A stretch of 5,668 nucleotides of DNA, taken from Candidatus Cloacimonetes bacterium 4572_55 (lineage in GTDB: Bacteria; 4572-55). The notes beneath the pieces were generated by a model. The model was not told where the DNA came from. It worked only from the letters and a program-made list of their open reading frames with translations, and ran no database searches. How positions within the stretch are numbered: position 1 is the first letter of the stretch; every line of letters starts with the position of its first letter. Positions 1 to 4,697 of the stretch are shown here, piece by piece. Position numbers and translations under genes: made by a program. Location: NCBI GenBank assembly GCA_002084765.1, contig NBMB01000110.1, forward strand, positions 1 through 5,668, read 5' to 3'.

Positions 1-464
1 TGGCATCTTGCTGCCGCATCTCCATACGAGTTTACCAGCTCCTTTATCTGATCATGGGTCAACTCCCTGGGGATTCCCTTTACAACTGCAAGGGCGGGGA
101 TTGGTGAGGGAGCGACCTTTTCACTGTGATACGCCTGGCGACCGCCATGAAGTAACTGCATTCCGAGTCTTGTTTCATATTGATGAATAACTTTAGTCAT
201 TTTGCTAAGTGCATCAATGAAACGATCAGACCAAATCGGGGGCATTCGGGGAAGATCCAATCCGGAAGGGTGGATAGCGCCACCCCCCACCGTTATCATT
301 CCAGTTCCTCCCCTGGCCCGCTGGGCCAGGTATTCCCAGTGTTGTTCCGTTACGTATCCATCATCGTCCACCCCAAAATTGAGACTCATCGGGGGCATGA
401 CAAGACGATTCTTGACTTGCATGGAACCAAGAGATATAGGAGAAAATAAGTGGTCTAAAGGCAA
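1..464 (-). CDS. NADH:flavin oxidoreductase / old yellow enzyme family, N-terminal part (runs off the left edge)
   Basis: This is an FMN-binding TIM-barrel oxidoreductase of the OYE / 2,4-dienoyl-CoA reductase / enoate reductase type, which reduces activated C=C bonds with NAD(P)H. 154 codons are present; the rest lies beyond the left edge. Residues 6-27 (LFSPISLGSM, then KNRLVMPPMS) are the classic family N-terminus. G31-Y37 and H42-L46 fit the usual 'dGyvtexxxxYY' helix region. H106-G-G-R109 in 'GMQLLHGGRQ' is the flavin-pocket strand, and 'VAPSPIP' followed by 'IPRELTHDQIKELVNSYGDAA' matches the segment before the next barrel helix. The start is TTG at 464-462. It is chosen because AGGAGG (472-477, minus strand) sits 7 nt upstream, an in-frame stop lies just above it, and the protein then begins a few residues before the family motif. 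It overlaps the methyltransferase stop by 10 nt, implying one transcript and coupled translation. Family is confident. The substrate, and whether a C-terminal Fe-S/FAD domain follows as in FadH-like enzymes, cannot be seen. Confidence 0.9.
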   Translation of the reverse strand, partial: MPLDHLFSPISLGSMQVKNRLVMPPMSLNFGVDDDGYVTEQHWEYLAQRARGGTGMITVGGGAIHPSGLDLPRMPPIWSDRFIDALSKMTKVIHQYETRLGMQLLHGGRQAYHSEKVAPSPIPALAVVKGIPRELTHDQIKELVNSYGDAAARC

Positions 465-1048
465 GAATCCCCCTCCTGATAAAGGGAGCTTTTATTTTTC
501 CCTAAAAGGATACTACGGCTCCGGCCTATCTTGGGACTATCGATTACATTAAAACCATTCAGTTTAGCAACAGAAATGGTTTTTCCAAAATCTTTTTCCG
601 ATACATGTCCTTTTGGTTCTAAAACAAAAAATGTTCCATCAGGTTTTATCGTTTCATATGTCTGAGAAAAAAACGCGTGAGTATCAGGAACTTCGTGTAC
701 AACAGCAGACGCAAAAGCAAAATCAATTTTTCCCTTCAGGTCATCCAGGCCAAGTGAATTATGGCGACATATGCGTGTTTCAATTCTATTAATCAATCCT
801 GCTTTCAGTGCGCGTTTTTCGAGTGACTTAATCATCTTTTCTTGCACATCCACGCATATGACTTTCCCGTTTAAACCGATCATCCGTGCAAGGGGCAAAC
901 TGAAGAAACCCATTGCACAGCCAACATCTAAAACCTTCATCCCGTCCTCCACGTATGGGGCGAGTATCTTTTCAGGATTTTGAAATAATTTTCTTACAGG
1001 ACTAGCAAGAAGATAACCAACCCATACGGGACACACTCTCTCAGCCAT
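455..1048 (-). CDS. Class I SAM-dependent methyltransferase
   Basis: A 197-residue Rossmann-fold methyltransferase, probably cytosolic; the methyl acceptor is unknown. Motif I is clear at residues 39-50 (VLDVGCAMGFFS), where the Gly-rich loop binds S-adenosylmethionine. The acidic end of strand beta2 is D67 in 'VICVDVQ', expected to bind the ribose hydroxyls. Residues 107-121 (KIDFAFASAVVHEVP) form strand beta4 and the following helix, and 135-146 (KPDGTFFVLEPK) match the beta5 region with its usual 'kpgG' turn. The N-terminal stretch 'CPVWVGYLLASPVRKLFQNP' occurs, from memory, in a subgroup of bacterial and archaeal methyltransferases. The ATG at 1048-1046 abuts the TAG of the upstream HIT relic, with GGAG just inside that gene; the end overlaps the TTG start of the OYE gene by 10 nt. 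The frame is uninterrupted, so it looks functional. A ubiE/arsM-like role is possible but not supported. Confidence 0.9.
   Translation of the reverse strand: MAERVCPVWVGYLLASPVRKLFQNPEKILAPYVEDGMKVLDVGCAMGFFSLPLARMIGLNGKVICVDVQEKMIKSLEKRALKAGLINRIETRICRHNSLGLDDLKGKIDFAFASAVVHEVPDTHAFFSQTYETIKPDGTFFVLEPKGHVSEKDFGKTISVAKLNGFNVIDSPKIGRSRSILLGKNKSSLYQEGDSCL
472..477 (-). promoter_or_regulatory. Ribosome binding site of the OYE-family gene (decides a TTG start)
   Basis: The minus strand reads AGGAGG, followed by GGGATTC and then TTG. This perfect Shine-Dalgarno at 7-nt spacing is the main reason to place the start at 464. It lies inside the last codons of the methyltransferase gene. The first in-frame ATG downstream (residue 15) has no such signal. 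Confidence 0.75.
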
Positions 1049-1343
1049 CTATTTCTCCGTCACCATGAAGGCAATCTTTTCGGCAATTTCCTTGAGCGAA
1101 TCCATATCACCCGGCTTTGCGCCACAATGACTTACAGCTGGCTGGGGCTCATCGGCGCTTCGTGGGATGAGATGCACATGATAATGCATGACCACCTGAT
1201 TAACACCGCGGCCATTTAATTGCAAGACGGCTACACCTATGGGATCCAACGCCTCCCTGAGACCGCGAATCACCTTTATCCTCGTAGATCTTGAAACATG
1301 GCATCTTGCCCTTTACGATCTTGCAAAAAATACAGTCTTCCAT
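1049..1343 (-). pseudogene. HIT (histidine triad) family protein, broken by internal deletion and frameshift
   Basis: HIT proteins are small nucleotide-binding hydrolases or transferases acting on dinucleoside polyphosphates or nucleoside phosphoramidates. The beginning is recognisable from ATG 1343 (GGAGG at 1349-1353, minus strand): MEDCIFCKIVKGKMPCFKIY, with the CxxC found in many HIT proteins. After 'YED' this frame turns into unrelated residues and stops at 1200 (47 aa). The C-terminal part continues one base out of phase, from a GTG at 1273 to the TAG at 1049 (74 aa). It carries helix 'VIRGLREALDP', 'LQLNGRGVNQ' and the intact triad HYHVHLI (H30, H32, H34 of that fragment). Family members normally have about 45-50 residues between 'YEDd' and the 'al..al.p.g' helix, including the 'GH.LviPk.H' strand; these are absent. 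A deletion of roughly 145 bp with a phase change is the simplest explanation. The stop touches the ATG of the methyltransferase gene, so it was probably the first gene of this operon. The 74-aa piece could still be translated from GTG but would lack half the fold. Confidence 0.8.
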
Positions 1344-1573
1344 CTGTTCCTCCCTTTCAGAAAACGTAACATTTTTTTGCTATGAGATAAAAGCTTAGCG
1401 TAGGCCTCATGAACAGTCAAATCCCAATCCGGCTAGAACTCATCTAACAGCCTCAAAGTAATGGCACAAAGCTTGGGGTCATGTAGTTTGGAATCAAATC
1501 CGCTCATGGCCATTGGTGATTATTTCTGTATTCTACTTAGTGAATCGAAGAGTGTGGGAATAAAATAGGGGCG
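1344..1573 (-). other. Gap between pyrF and the HIT relic; possible decayed small ORF
   Basis: No convincing gene lies here. On the minus strand an ATG at 1513 opens 26 codons (beginning MAMSGFDSKLHDPKLC), ending at TAG 1433. Beyond that TAG the same frame continues with protein-like sequence (PDWDLTVHEAYAKLLSHSKK) into the HIT start region. The composition, with Leu-rich helical stretches on both sides of the stop, could be the relic of one alpha-helical protein cut by a nonsense change, but I recognise no family. No Shine-Dalgarno precedes the ATG. I see no clear rho-independent terminator after pyrF and no strong promoter before the HIT relic, so read-through from pyrF is possible. Confidence 0.25.
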
Positions 1574-2296
1574 TTAATTGCCGGCTGTTAACCCTTTTTG
1601 TATTTCATTTTGCATGGATTTTACAACAGCGACAGGATCTTTGGCTCTGCTGATAGGACGACCGACAACTACATAATCGGCACCGTTTATTATGGCTTTT
1701 TGAGCTGTCATAATTCGTACTTGATCATCTTCTTCGATTTCAATGTTCTTTCCTGGTCTAATACCAGGAGTTACTATAAGAAGATTGTCGCCTAAATCCC
1801 CTCTTAAACGAGATGCTTCAAGCCCGGAAGAAACAACGCCATTGCATCCAAGCTCAAGGGCACGCTTAGCTCGAATAAAAACCAAATCCTCAATGGTGCC
1901 GGCAAACCCCATTTCTTTCATATCTTCTTCACCAAAACTGGTCAAAACAGTGACGGCAAGAATTTTAATTCCATTCCTTTCTTCAACGGCAGCCCGAAGG
2001 ATTGGATCATTTCCATGTACAGTTGCAAACGTGATATTTTTATGTCTCAACTGTCTAAATGCCAACTTGACAGTTTCGGGAACATCAAAAAATTTTAAAT
2101 CAACCATAACTTTGTGCCCACGTTCTGTAATCATTTTAATAGCAGGAAACCATCCTGCCAAGAACAATTGTAGGCCAACCTTATAAAATTTTATATGGTC
2201 TCCGAGACAGTCAACCCATTTTTCCGCTTTTTCTTTGGAATCAACATCCAAAGCAAAAATGATACGTTCCTTCAAGGGAATATTTTTATGTTTCAC
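1574..2296 (-). CDS. pyrF: Orotidine 5'-phosphate decarboxylase
   Basis: It catalyses the last step of de novo UMP synthesis, the decarboxylation of OMP to UMP, as a cytosolic TIM-barrel homodimer. Numbered from GTG 2296 (240 aa, normal for the bacterial group I enzyme), the catalytic and ligand residues are all present. They are D17 in 'FALDVD', K39 in 'FYKVGLQLF', and the D66-x-K68-x-x-D71 charged network in 'VMVDLKFFDVPETV'. The phosphate-binding loops are 'VTPGIRPG' (175-182) and 'VVGRPI' (210-215), and 'ATVHG' (91-95) is also typical. The offset to the E. coli residues D22/K44/D71/K73/D76 is a constant -5. The familiar 'DIPNTV' reads 'DVPETV' here. The frame is open up to a TTG at 2353, but the extra 19 residues are not family-like and no ribosome site precedes that TTG. 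The GTG is preceded by GAGG about 11 nt away, so it is preferred though not certain. It stands alone, not beside other pyr genes. Confidence 0.95.
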   Translation of the reverse strand: MKHKNIPLKERIIFALDVDSKEKAEKWVDCLGDHIKFYKVGLQLFLAGWFPAIKMITERGHKVMVDLKFFDVPETVKLAFRQLRHKNITFATVHGNDPILRAAVEERNGIKILAVTVLTSFGEEDMKEMGFAGTIEDLVFIRAKRALELGCNGVVSSGLEASRLRGDLGDNLLIVTPGIRPGKNIEIEEDDQVRIMTAQKAIINGADYVVVGRPISRAKDPVAVVKSMQNEIQKGLTAGN

Positions 2297-2455
2297 GATA
2301 ATCACGACCTCAGTTGATGTGACACTAACACTATCAAAACTTTTTTGGAACAAATATTAATATTCAAAGTGACATGATTGGGGATATTCAATTGAGTAAA
2401 ACAACAACATATTGTGTAATTGACATAAATCTTACCTATATCTTGGGGTAGCGGG

Positions 2456-2484
2456 AAAATACTCGCTTAAAAAATCCAAGTCAA
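2456..2484 (-). promoter_or_regulatory. Putative sigma70 promoter for pyrF
   Basis: The minus strand shows TTGACT (2479-2484), a 17-nt spacer and TATTTT (2456-2461), a good -35/-10 pair. It would give a leader of about 150 nt before the GTG of pyrF. A short imperfect inverted repeat (AGCG at 2450-2453, CGCT at 2463-2466) brackets the -10 box and could be an operator, but it is short enough to be chance. AT-richness of the gap makes false positives likely. Confidence 0.4.
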
Positions 2485-2521
2485 GTGTTTTTTGTAGCAG
2501 GTCATTTTCAACCAAAAGAAA

Positions 2522-2543
2522 CCCTCGCAGCTCTGCCGCGGGG
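2522..2543. repeat. GC-rich imperfect palindrome (hairpin)
   Basis: CCC-t-CGC-a-GC on the left pairs with GC-c-GCG-GGG on the right around a TCT loop: eight pairs, one bulged T and one A/C mismatch. It stands out strongly in an AT-rich surrounding. On the minus strand it is followed by TTTCTTTT, so it could act as a terminator reading leftwards. It may instead be one copy of a dispersed REP-like palindrome; only one copy is seen here. Confidence 0.45.
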
Positions 2544-2636
2544 TAATTCATTGTGGGACCAAAATTTTAATCGGCTTCAAATGAAGCAGACGAGGTAAGC
2601 TACCAGTCTCTTCTAGATTTTGCAAAATCATAGACA

Positions 2637-2661
2637 GTGAATAGTAAGTCGTGAACAGTAA
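2637..2661. repeat. Short imperfect direct repeat
   Basis: GTGAATAGTAA (2637-2647) and GTGAACAGTAA (2651-2661) match at 10 of 11 positions, 14 nt apart. This low-complexity repeat sits in the non-coding gap next to the truncated left side of the IS region. No function is apparent. Confidence 0.4.
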
Positions 2662-2664
2662 AAA

Positions 2665-2745
2665 ATGGATCAATGCCCTTTGTGGCAATATCAAGGCCTG
2701 TTTGAGATAGCCAACCATAATCAAATATGCTATGTTGCTAAAATT
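2665..2745 (+). pseudogene. Possible out-of-frame relic of the DUF4338 N-terminal part
   Basis: An ATG at 2665 opens a frame that reads, near its end, 'NHNQICYVAKI'. Family members carry a 'lrYva..dg..lALLsFsAAA' stretch at this place. 'CYVAKI' here, joined by a frame change to 'DKLALLSFSAAA' in the next frame at about 2745, would restore it. The upstream part 'WQYQGLFEI' is only vaguely like the family's 'hHYLG' segment. The frame ends at TAG 2757. Chance is a serious alternative. Confidence 0.3.
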
Positions 2746-3209
2746 CAGATAAATTAGCGCTTTTGAGTTTTTCCGCTGCTGCCTTAAAGTGTTCGGCACG
2801 GGATCGCTGGATCGGATGGGACTTTCGCCATCAGTACGATCGGTTAAAACTGGTCACCAACAATAGCCGTTTTCTGATCCTGCCCGATTATCATTTACCG
2901 AATTTGGCCTCCCGCATCCTATCGTTGTGCCAAAAGAGACTGCCGACCGATTGGCAGGCAGTTTTCGGCCATCCGATTGTGCTGCTGGAGACCTTTGTGG
3001 ACCCGCAACGGTTCCAGGGAACCATCTACAAAGCGGCCAACTGGATATATGTGGGCAACACAAAGGGCTTTCATCGGACCCGGCAAGGTTACAGCGCTAC
3101 GGCCCACTCACCGAAAATGGTTTTTGTTAAACCGCTAATCTCCGACGCGCAAGCACTGTTATCCCAGCCTATTCTCCAACCAACTTATCGTACAGGAGGA
3201 CCCAAAATC
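2742..3209 (+). pseudogene. DUF4338 (DruA-like) protein, N-terminally truncated, reading through into the transposase
   Basis: From about 2745 the frame reads SDKLALLSFSAAALKCSARD, then RWIGW, 'VTNNSRFLILP', 'PNLASRILSL', 'RLPTDWQAVFGHPIVLLETFVDP', 'RFQGTIYKAANW', 'VGNTKGFHRTR' and 'PKMVFVKPL'. This is the conserved C-terminal half of DUF4338, the family of DruA of the Druantia anti-phage system. Many members are instead found with ISAs1-like transposases. Family length is roughly 250-300 aa; only about 130 are here. An in-frame TAA at 2739 closes the reading frame upstream, and the first start-like codon is a TTG at 2763 without a ribosome site. No stop separates it from the transposase ATG at 3210, so the frame runs on to 3659 as a 298-aa fusion. 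A normal DUF4338 protein would end close to 'FVKPL', so either the stop was lost or the read-through is natural. Biochemical function is unknown. Confidence 0.7.
3194..3199 (+). promoter_or_regulatory. Ribosome binding site of the ISAs1 transposase
   Basis: AGGAGG stands 10 nt before the ATG at 3210. It shows that the transposase was built to be translated from its own start, even though the upstream DUF4338 frame runs into it without a stop. Confidence 0.65.
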
Positions 3210-4346
3210 ATGCTCAGTGCACAACAGATGAAATCCTTGCCCGACTTTTTTAAAGAAATCCCAGACCCGCGCCGTGCCCAGGGACGACGCCATCAACTCT
3301 GCACTGTTTTAGCCATCGCTGCTGGCGCAACCCTGTGTGGGATGCGCGGCTACCTGGCCATCTCGGATTGGGCCAAAAGCCTTGGACAAAAGGCCAGGGG
3401 GCGTTTCGATTGCCGATACCAAAACAAGCGCTACATCGTACCGAGCCTGTCCATAATCCGTGATGCACTGATCCGTGTGAACCCCGTACATCTCGACCGT
3501 GCACTACAGTGCTGGAACCAAGCCTATGGGCAGCACGACGAAAGTCTGGCCATTGATGGGAAAACAATGTGCAATGCCATCGATGATCAAGGCTATCAGA
3601 CTCACATCATGAGCGCAATCGGTCATCAGACCAAGACCTGCTATACCCAAAAAAAGTAGGCACCCTGCCCGTATTCGACCAACAGATCAAGCGTACCAAC
3701 GAAATCAAGACCGCCATTCCGCTACTTGATGCCATGGATATTTGTGGCAAAGAAATTACCGCCGATGCCCTTTTGACCCAGCGCAAAATAGCCGACTTCT
3801 TGGTCCGAGACCGTAAAGCTCATTACCACTTCACCGTCAAAAACAACCAGCCCGGACTCTTCCAAGACATTGCGTTGTATTTTAAAGACCGGCAGGACCC
3901 CGATTTTGTCCATTGCGAGCCGCCTGATCACGGCCGGATCGAAATCCGTAAAATCTGGACTACAACTGAACTCAACGGCTATCTGAACTTTCCTCACGTC
4001 GAACAAGCTTTTGTCATCCAACGGGAGTCCACAAATAAAAAAAGCGGTAAATACTCCCGTGAACGACCCTCAACGTGTGCTTGAAACCAATCGCGGTCAC
4101 TGGAGCATCGAGAACAGCTGTCATTACATTATCGATTGGAACTATGACGAAGACCGCAGCCGCATACGCACTGGTTACGGCCCAGAAAACATCACTCGAC
4201 TGCGGCGGTTCGCCATTAGCGTCATCAAATCCAAAGGCGTACGCAGCGTCGCGCAAAAAATGCGACAGCTTACGCGCAATGTACGCTTGGTCTTTGACTA
4301 CTTGCGGATGACTGAAAACTCGTGTGTCTGCAGATTACGGCGTTAG
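3210..4346 (+). pseudogene. ISAs1-family transposase (DDE), broken by two frame changes
   Basis: It would encode a DDE transposase. The N-terminal 'transposase-associated' domain is clear: 'LPDFFKEIPDPRRAQGRRHQ', 'LAIAAGATLCG', 'AISDWAKSL', 'PSLSIIRDALIRVNP'. The first catalytic Asp is in 'SLAIDGK' (codon 3555). After 'CYTQKK' the frame meets TAG at 3657-3659, while the -1 frame continues with 'VGTLPVFDQQIKRTNEI', 'ITADALLTQ' (second Asp, codon 3764) and 'HYHFTVKNNQPGLFQDI'. Near 4058-4063 the homology returns to the first frame: 'DPQRVLETNRGHWSIEN' carries the catalytic Glu (codon 4110), then 'YDEDRSRIRTGYGPENI' and 'LRRFAISVIKSKG'. Between 'YSRE' and 'RGHW' only about 11 residues remain where the family has about 22, so the second break is a small deletion. 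The first break lies in an A7 run and could be a one-base loss or a programmed -1 site. Together they make it inactive unless recoded. The reading ends at TAG 4344-4346. Confidence 0.85.
3650..3659 (+). other. A_AAA_AAG slippery heptamer directly followed by TAG
   Basis: In the incoming transposase frame the bases are A AAA AAG TAG. A -1 slip here leads exactly into the frame that continues the transposase homology ('QKKVGTLPV'). This is the best-known bacterial -1 slippery sequence, as in dnaX and several IS families. No Shine-Dalgarno-like stimulator upstream or strong stem-loop downstream is evident, and ISAs1 transposases are normally single frames, so loss of one A from an A8 run is at least as likely. 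Confidence 0.5.
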
Positions 4347-4353
4347 AACAAAT

Positions 4354-4440
4354 TTACCGTGAATCCCCAGGAGCACTACTTGAACAGCCAAAACTTGTAA
4401 TGGCAAGAAGAATCGTCAGAACCAATACAATACGTTTCAT
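4354..4440 (-). CDS. Very small predicted lipoprotein (28 aa), possibly truncated by the IS
   Basis: ATG 4440, preceded by AGGA at 6-nt spacing, opens MKRIVLVLTILLAITSFGCS followed by SSAPGDSR and TAA. It has a basic n-region (K2, R3), a hydrophobic core (residues 4-15) and C20 after 'TSFG', a reasonable signal-peptidase II site with Ser residues after the Cys. That is the layout of an outer- or inner-membrane lipoprotein. Only 9 residues would remain after cleavage. The TAA lies 7 bp from the converging end of the ISAs1 transposase frame, so the gene may have been cut by the element, or it may be a genuine tiny lipoprotein like entericidins or LptM, though shorter. No homologue is recognised. 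Confidence 0.5.
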   Translation of the reverse strand: MKRIVLVLTILLAITSFGCSSSAPGDSR

Positions 4441-4697
4441 AATTTGTCCTCTTATCGAATTATTGGGGTCGCATCTTAATTATTAAATATTCGTTTCTTG
4501 ATCCGATTTGTCCTACCCTTGAGTCTGCGGTTGCGTGTTATCTCTTTTCACTGCTGTCCGGTTAAGATTTTCGAAATATGAGTTAACTATATGAATATAC
4601 ATTAAATATAGACGAAATCCAAGGGGATCGATTTGAATTTGCCCTAAGCCTGGTTTCATGGTTCATTCACAGAAAAGGATGCGAAAGGAGTCCCGCT
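4441..4697. other. Non-coding region between the small lipoprotein gene and the IS4 transposase
   Basis: I see no gene here. The left part (to about 4550) is AT-rich and would hold the upstream region of the minus-strand lipoprotein ORF. The right part is presumably the left end and promoter region of the IS4-family element. The element boundary may lie near 4553, but without the right end the inverted repeat cannot be confirmed. Confidence 0.5.
4583..4612 (+). promoter_or_regulatory. Possible promoter of the IS4-family transposase
   Basis: TTAACT (4583-4588) and TATAGA (4607-4612) are separated by 18 nt and lie about 85 nt before the GTG start. The match to sigma70 consensus is moderate and the region is AT-rich, so this is tentative. 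Confidence 0.3.

Larger units (their letters stand above)
2354..2741. other. AT-rich gap between pyrF and the IS region
   Basis: No gene is supported on either strand. It contains the putative pyrF promoter, a 12-bp AT palindrome (AATATTAATATT, about 2353-2364) just beyond the longest possible pyrF frame, the GC-rich hairpin at 2522-2543, and a short direct repeat at 2637-2661. A possible frame-shifted relic of the DUF4338 start begins near 2665. An 83-codon minus-strand frame across 2548-2799 has no family-like features and overlaps the DUF4338 relic, so it is taken as spurious. Confidence 0.5.
2742..4346 (+). mobile_element. Degraded ISAs1-family insertion sequence with upstream DUF4338 segment
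   Basis: The element comprises a truncated DUF4338 segment and an ISAs1 (H-repeat-like) transposase, read in the same direction. Neither terminal inverted repeat nor a target-site duplication could be identified, so the limits given are those of the recognisable coding sequence. Its GC is visibly higher than that of the minus-strand genes on the left, consistent with acquisition from elsewhere. Two frame breaks in the transposase and the missing N-terminus of the DUF4338 part suggest it no longer moves by itself. Confidence 0.7.

Noticed and set aside
8-552. Several plus-strand open frames across the first 550 bases
   Set aside because: They are antisense to the OYE-family gene, whose motifs are unmistakable on the minus strand; the plus-strand translations resemble no family.
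2297-2353. Longer pyrF start at TTG 2353
   Set aside because: The extra 19 residues are not family-like and no Shine-Dalgarno precedes the TTG; GTG 2296 gives the usual length and residue spacing.
2420-2448. Plus-strand promoter starting with TTGACA at 2420-2425
   Set aside because: No acceptable -10 box at 16-18 nt; the nearest TATA-like sequence is too close and no gene starts downstream at a sensible distance.
2637-2661. CRISPR-like repeat
   Set aside because: Only two 11-bp imperfect units with a 3-nt spacing; no array, no spacers and no cas genes.
2548-2799. 83-codon minus-strand frame with Leu/Ile-rich sequence
   Set aside because: Repetitive, low-complexity translation crossing the direct repeat and the DUF4338 start; no ribosome site or family features.
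2742-3209. A Druantia anti-phage defence locus
   Set aside because: Only a truncated DUF4338 is present, directly attached to a transposase; none of the other Druantia genes (such as the large helicase DruE) is in the window.
4011-4346. Independent 111-aa gene
   Set aside because: It is the C-terminal third of the ISAs1 transposase after the second frame break; its ATG has no ribosome site and the first residues are out-of-frame sequence.
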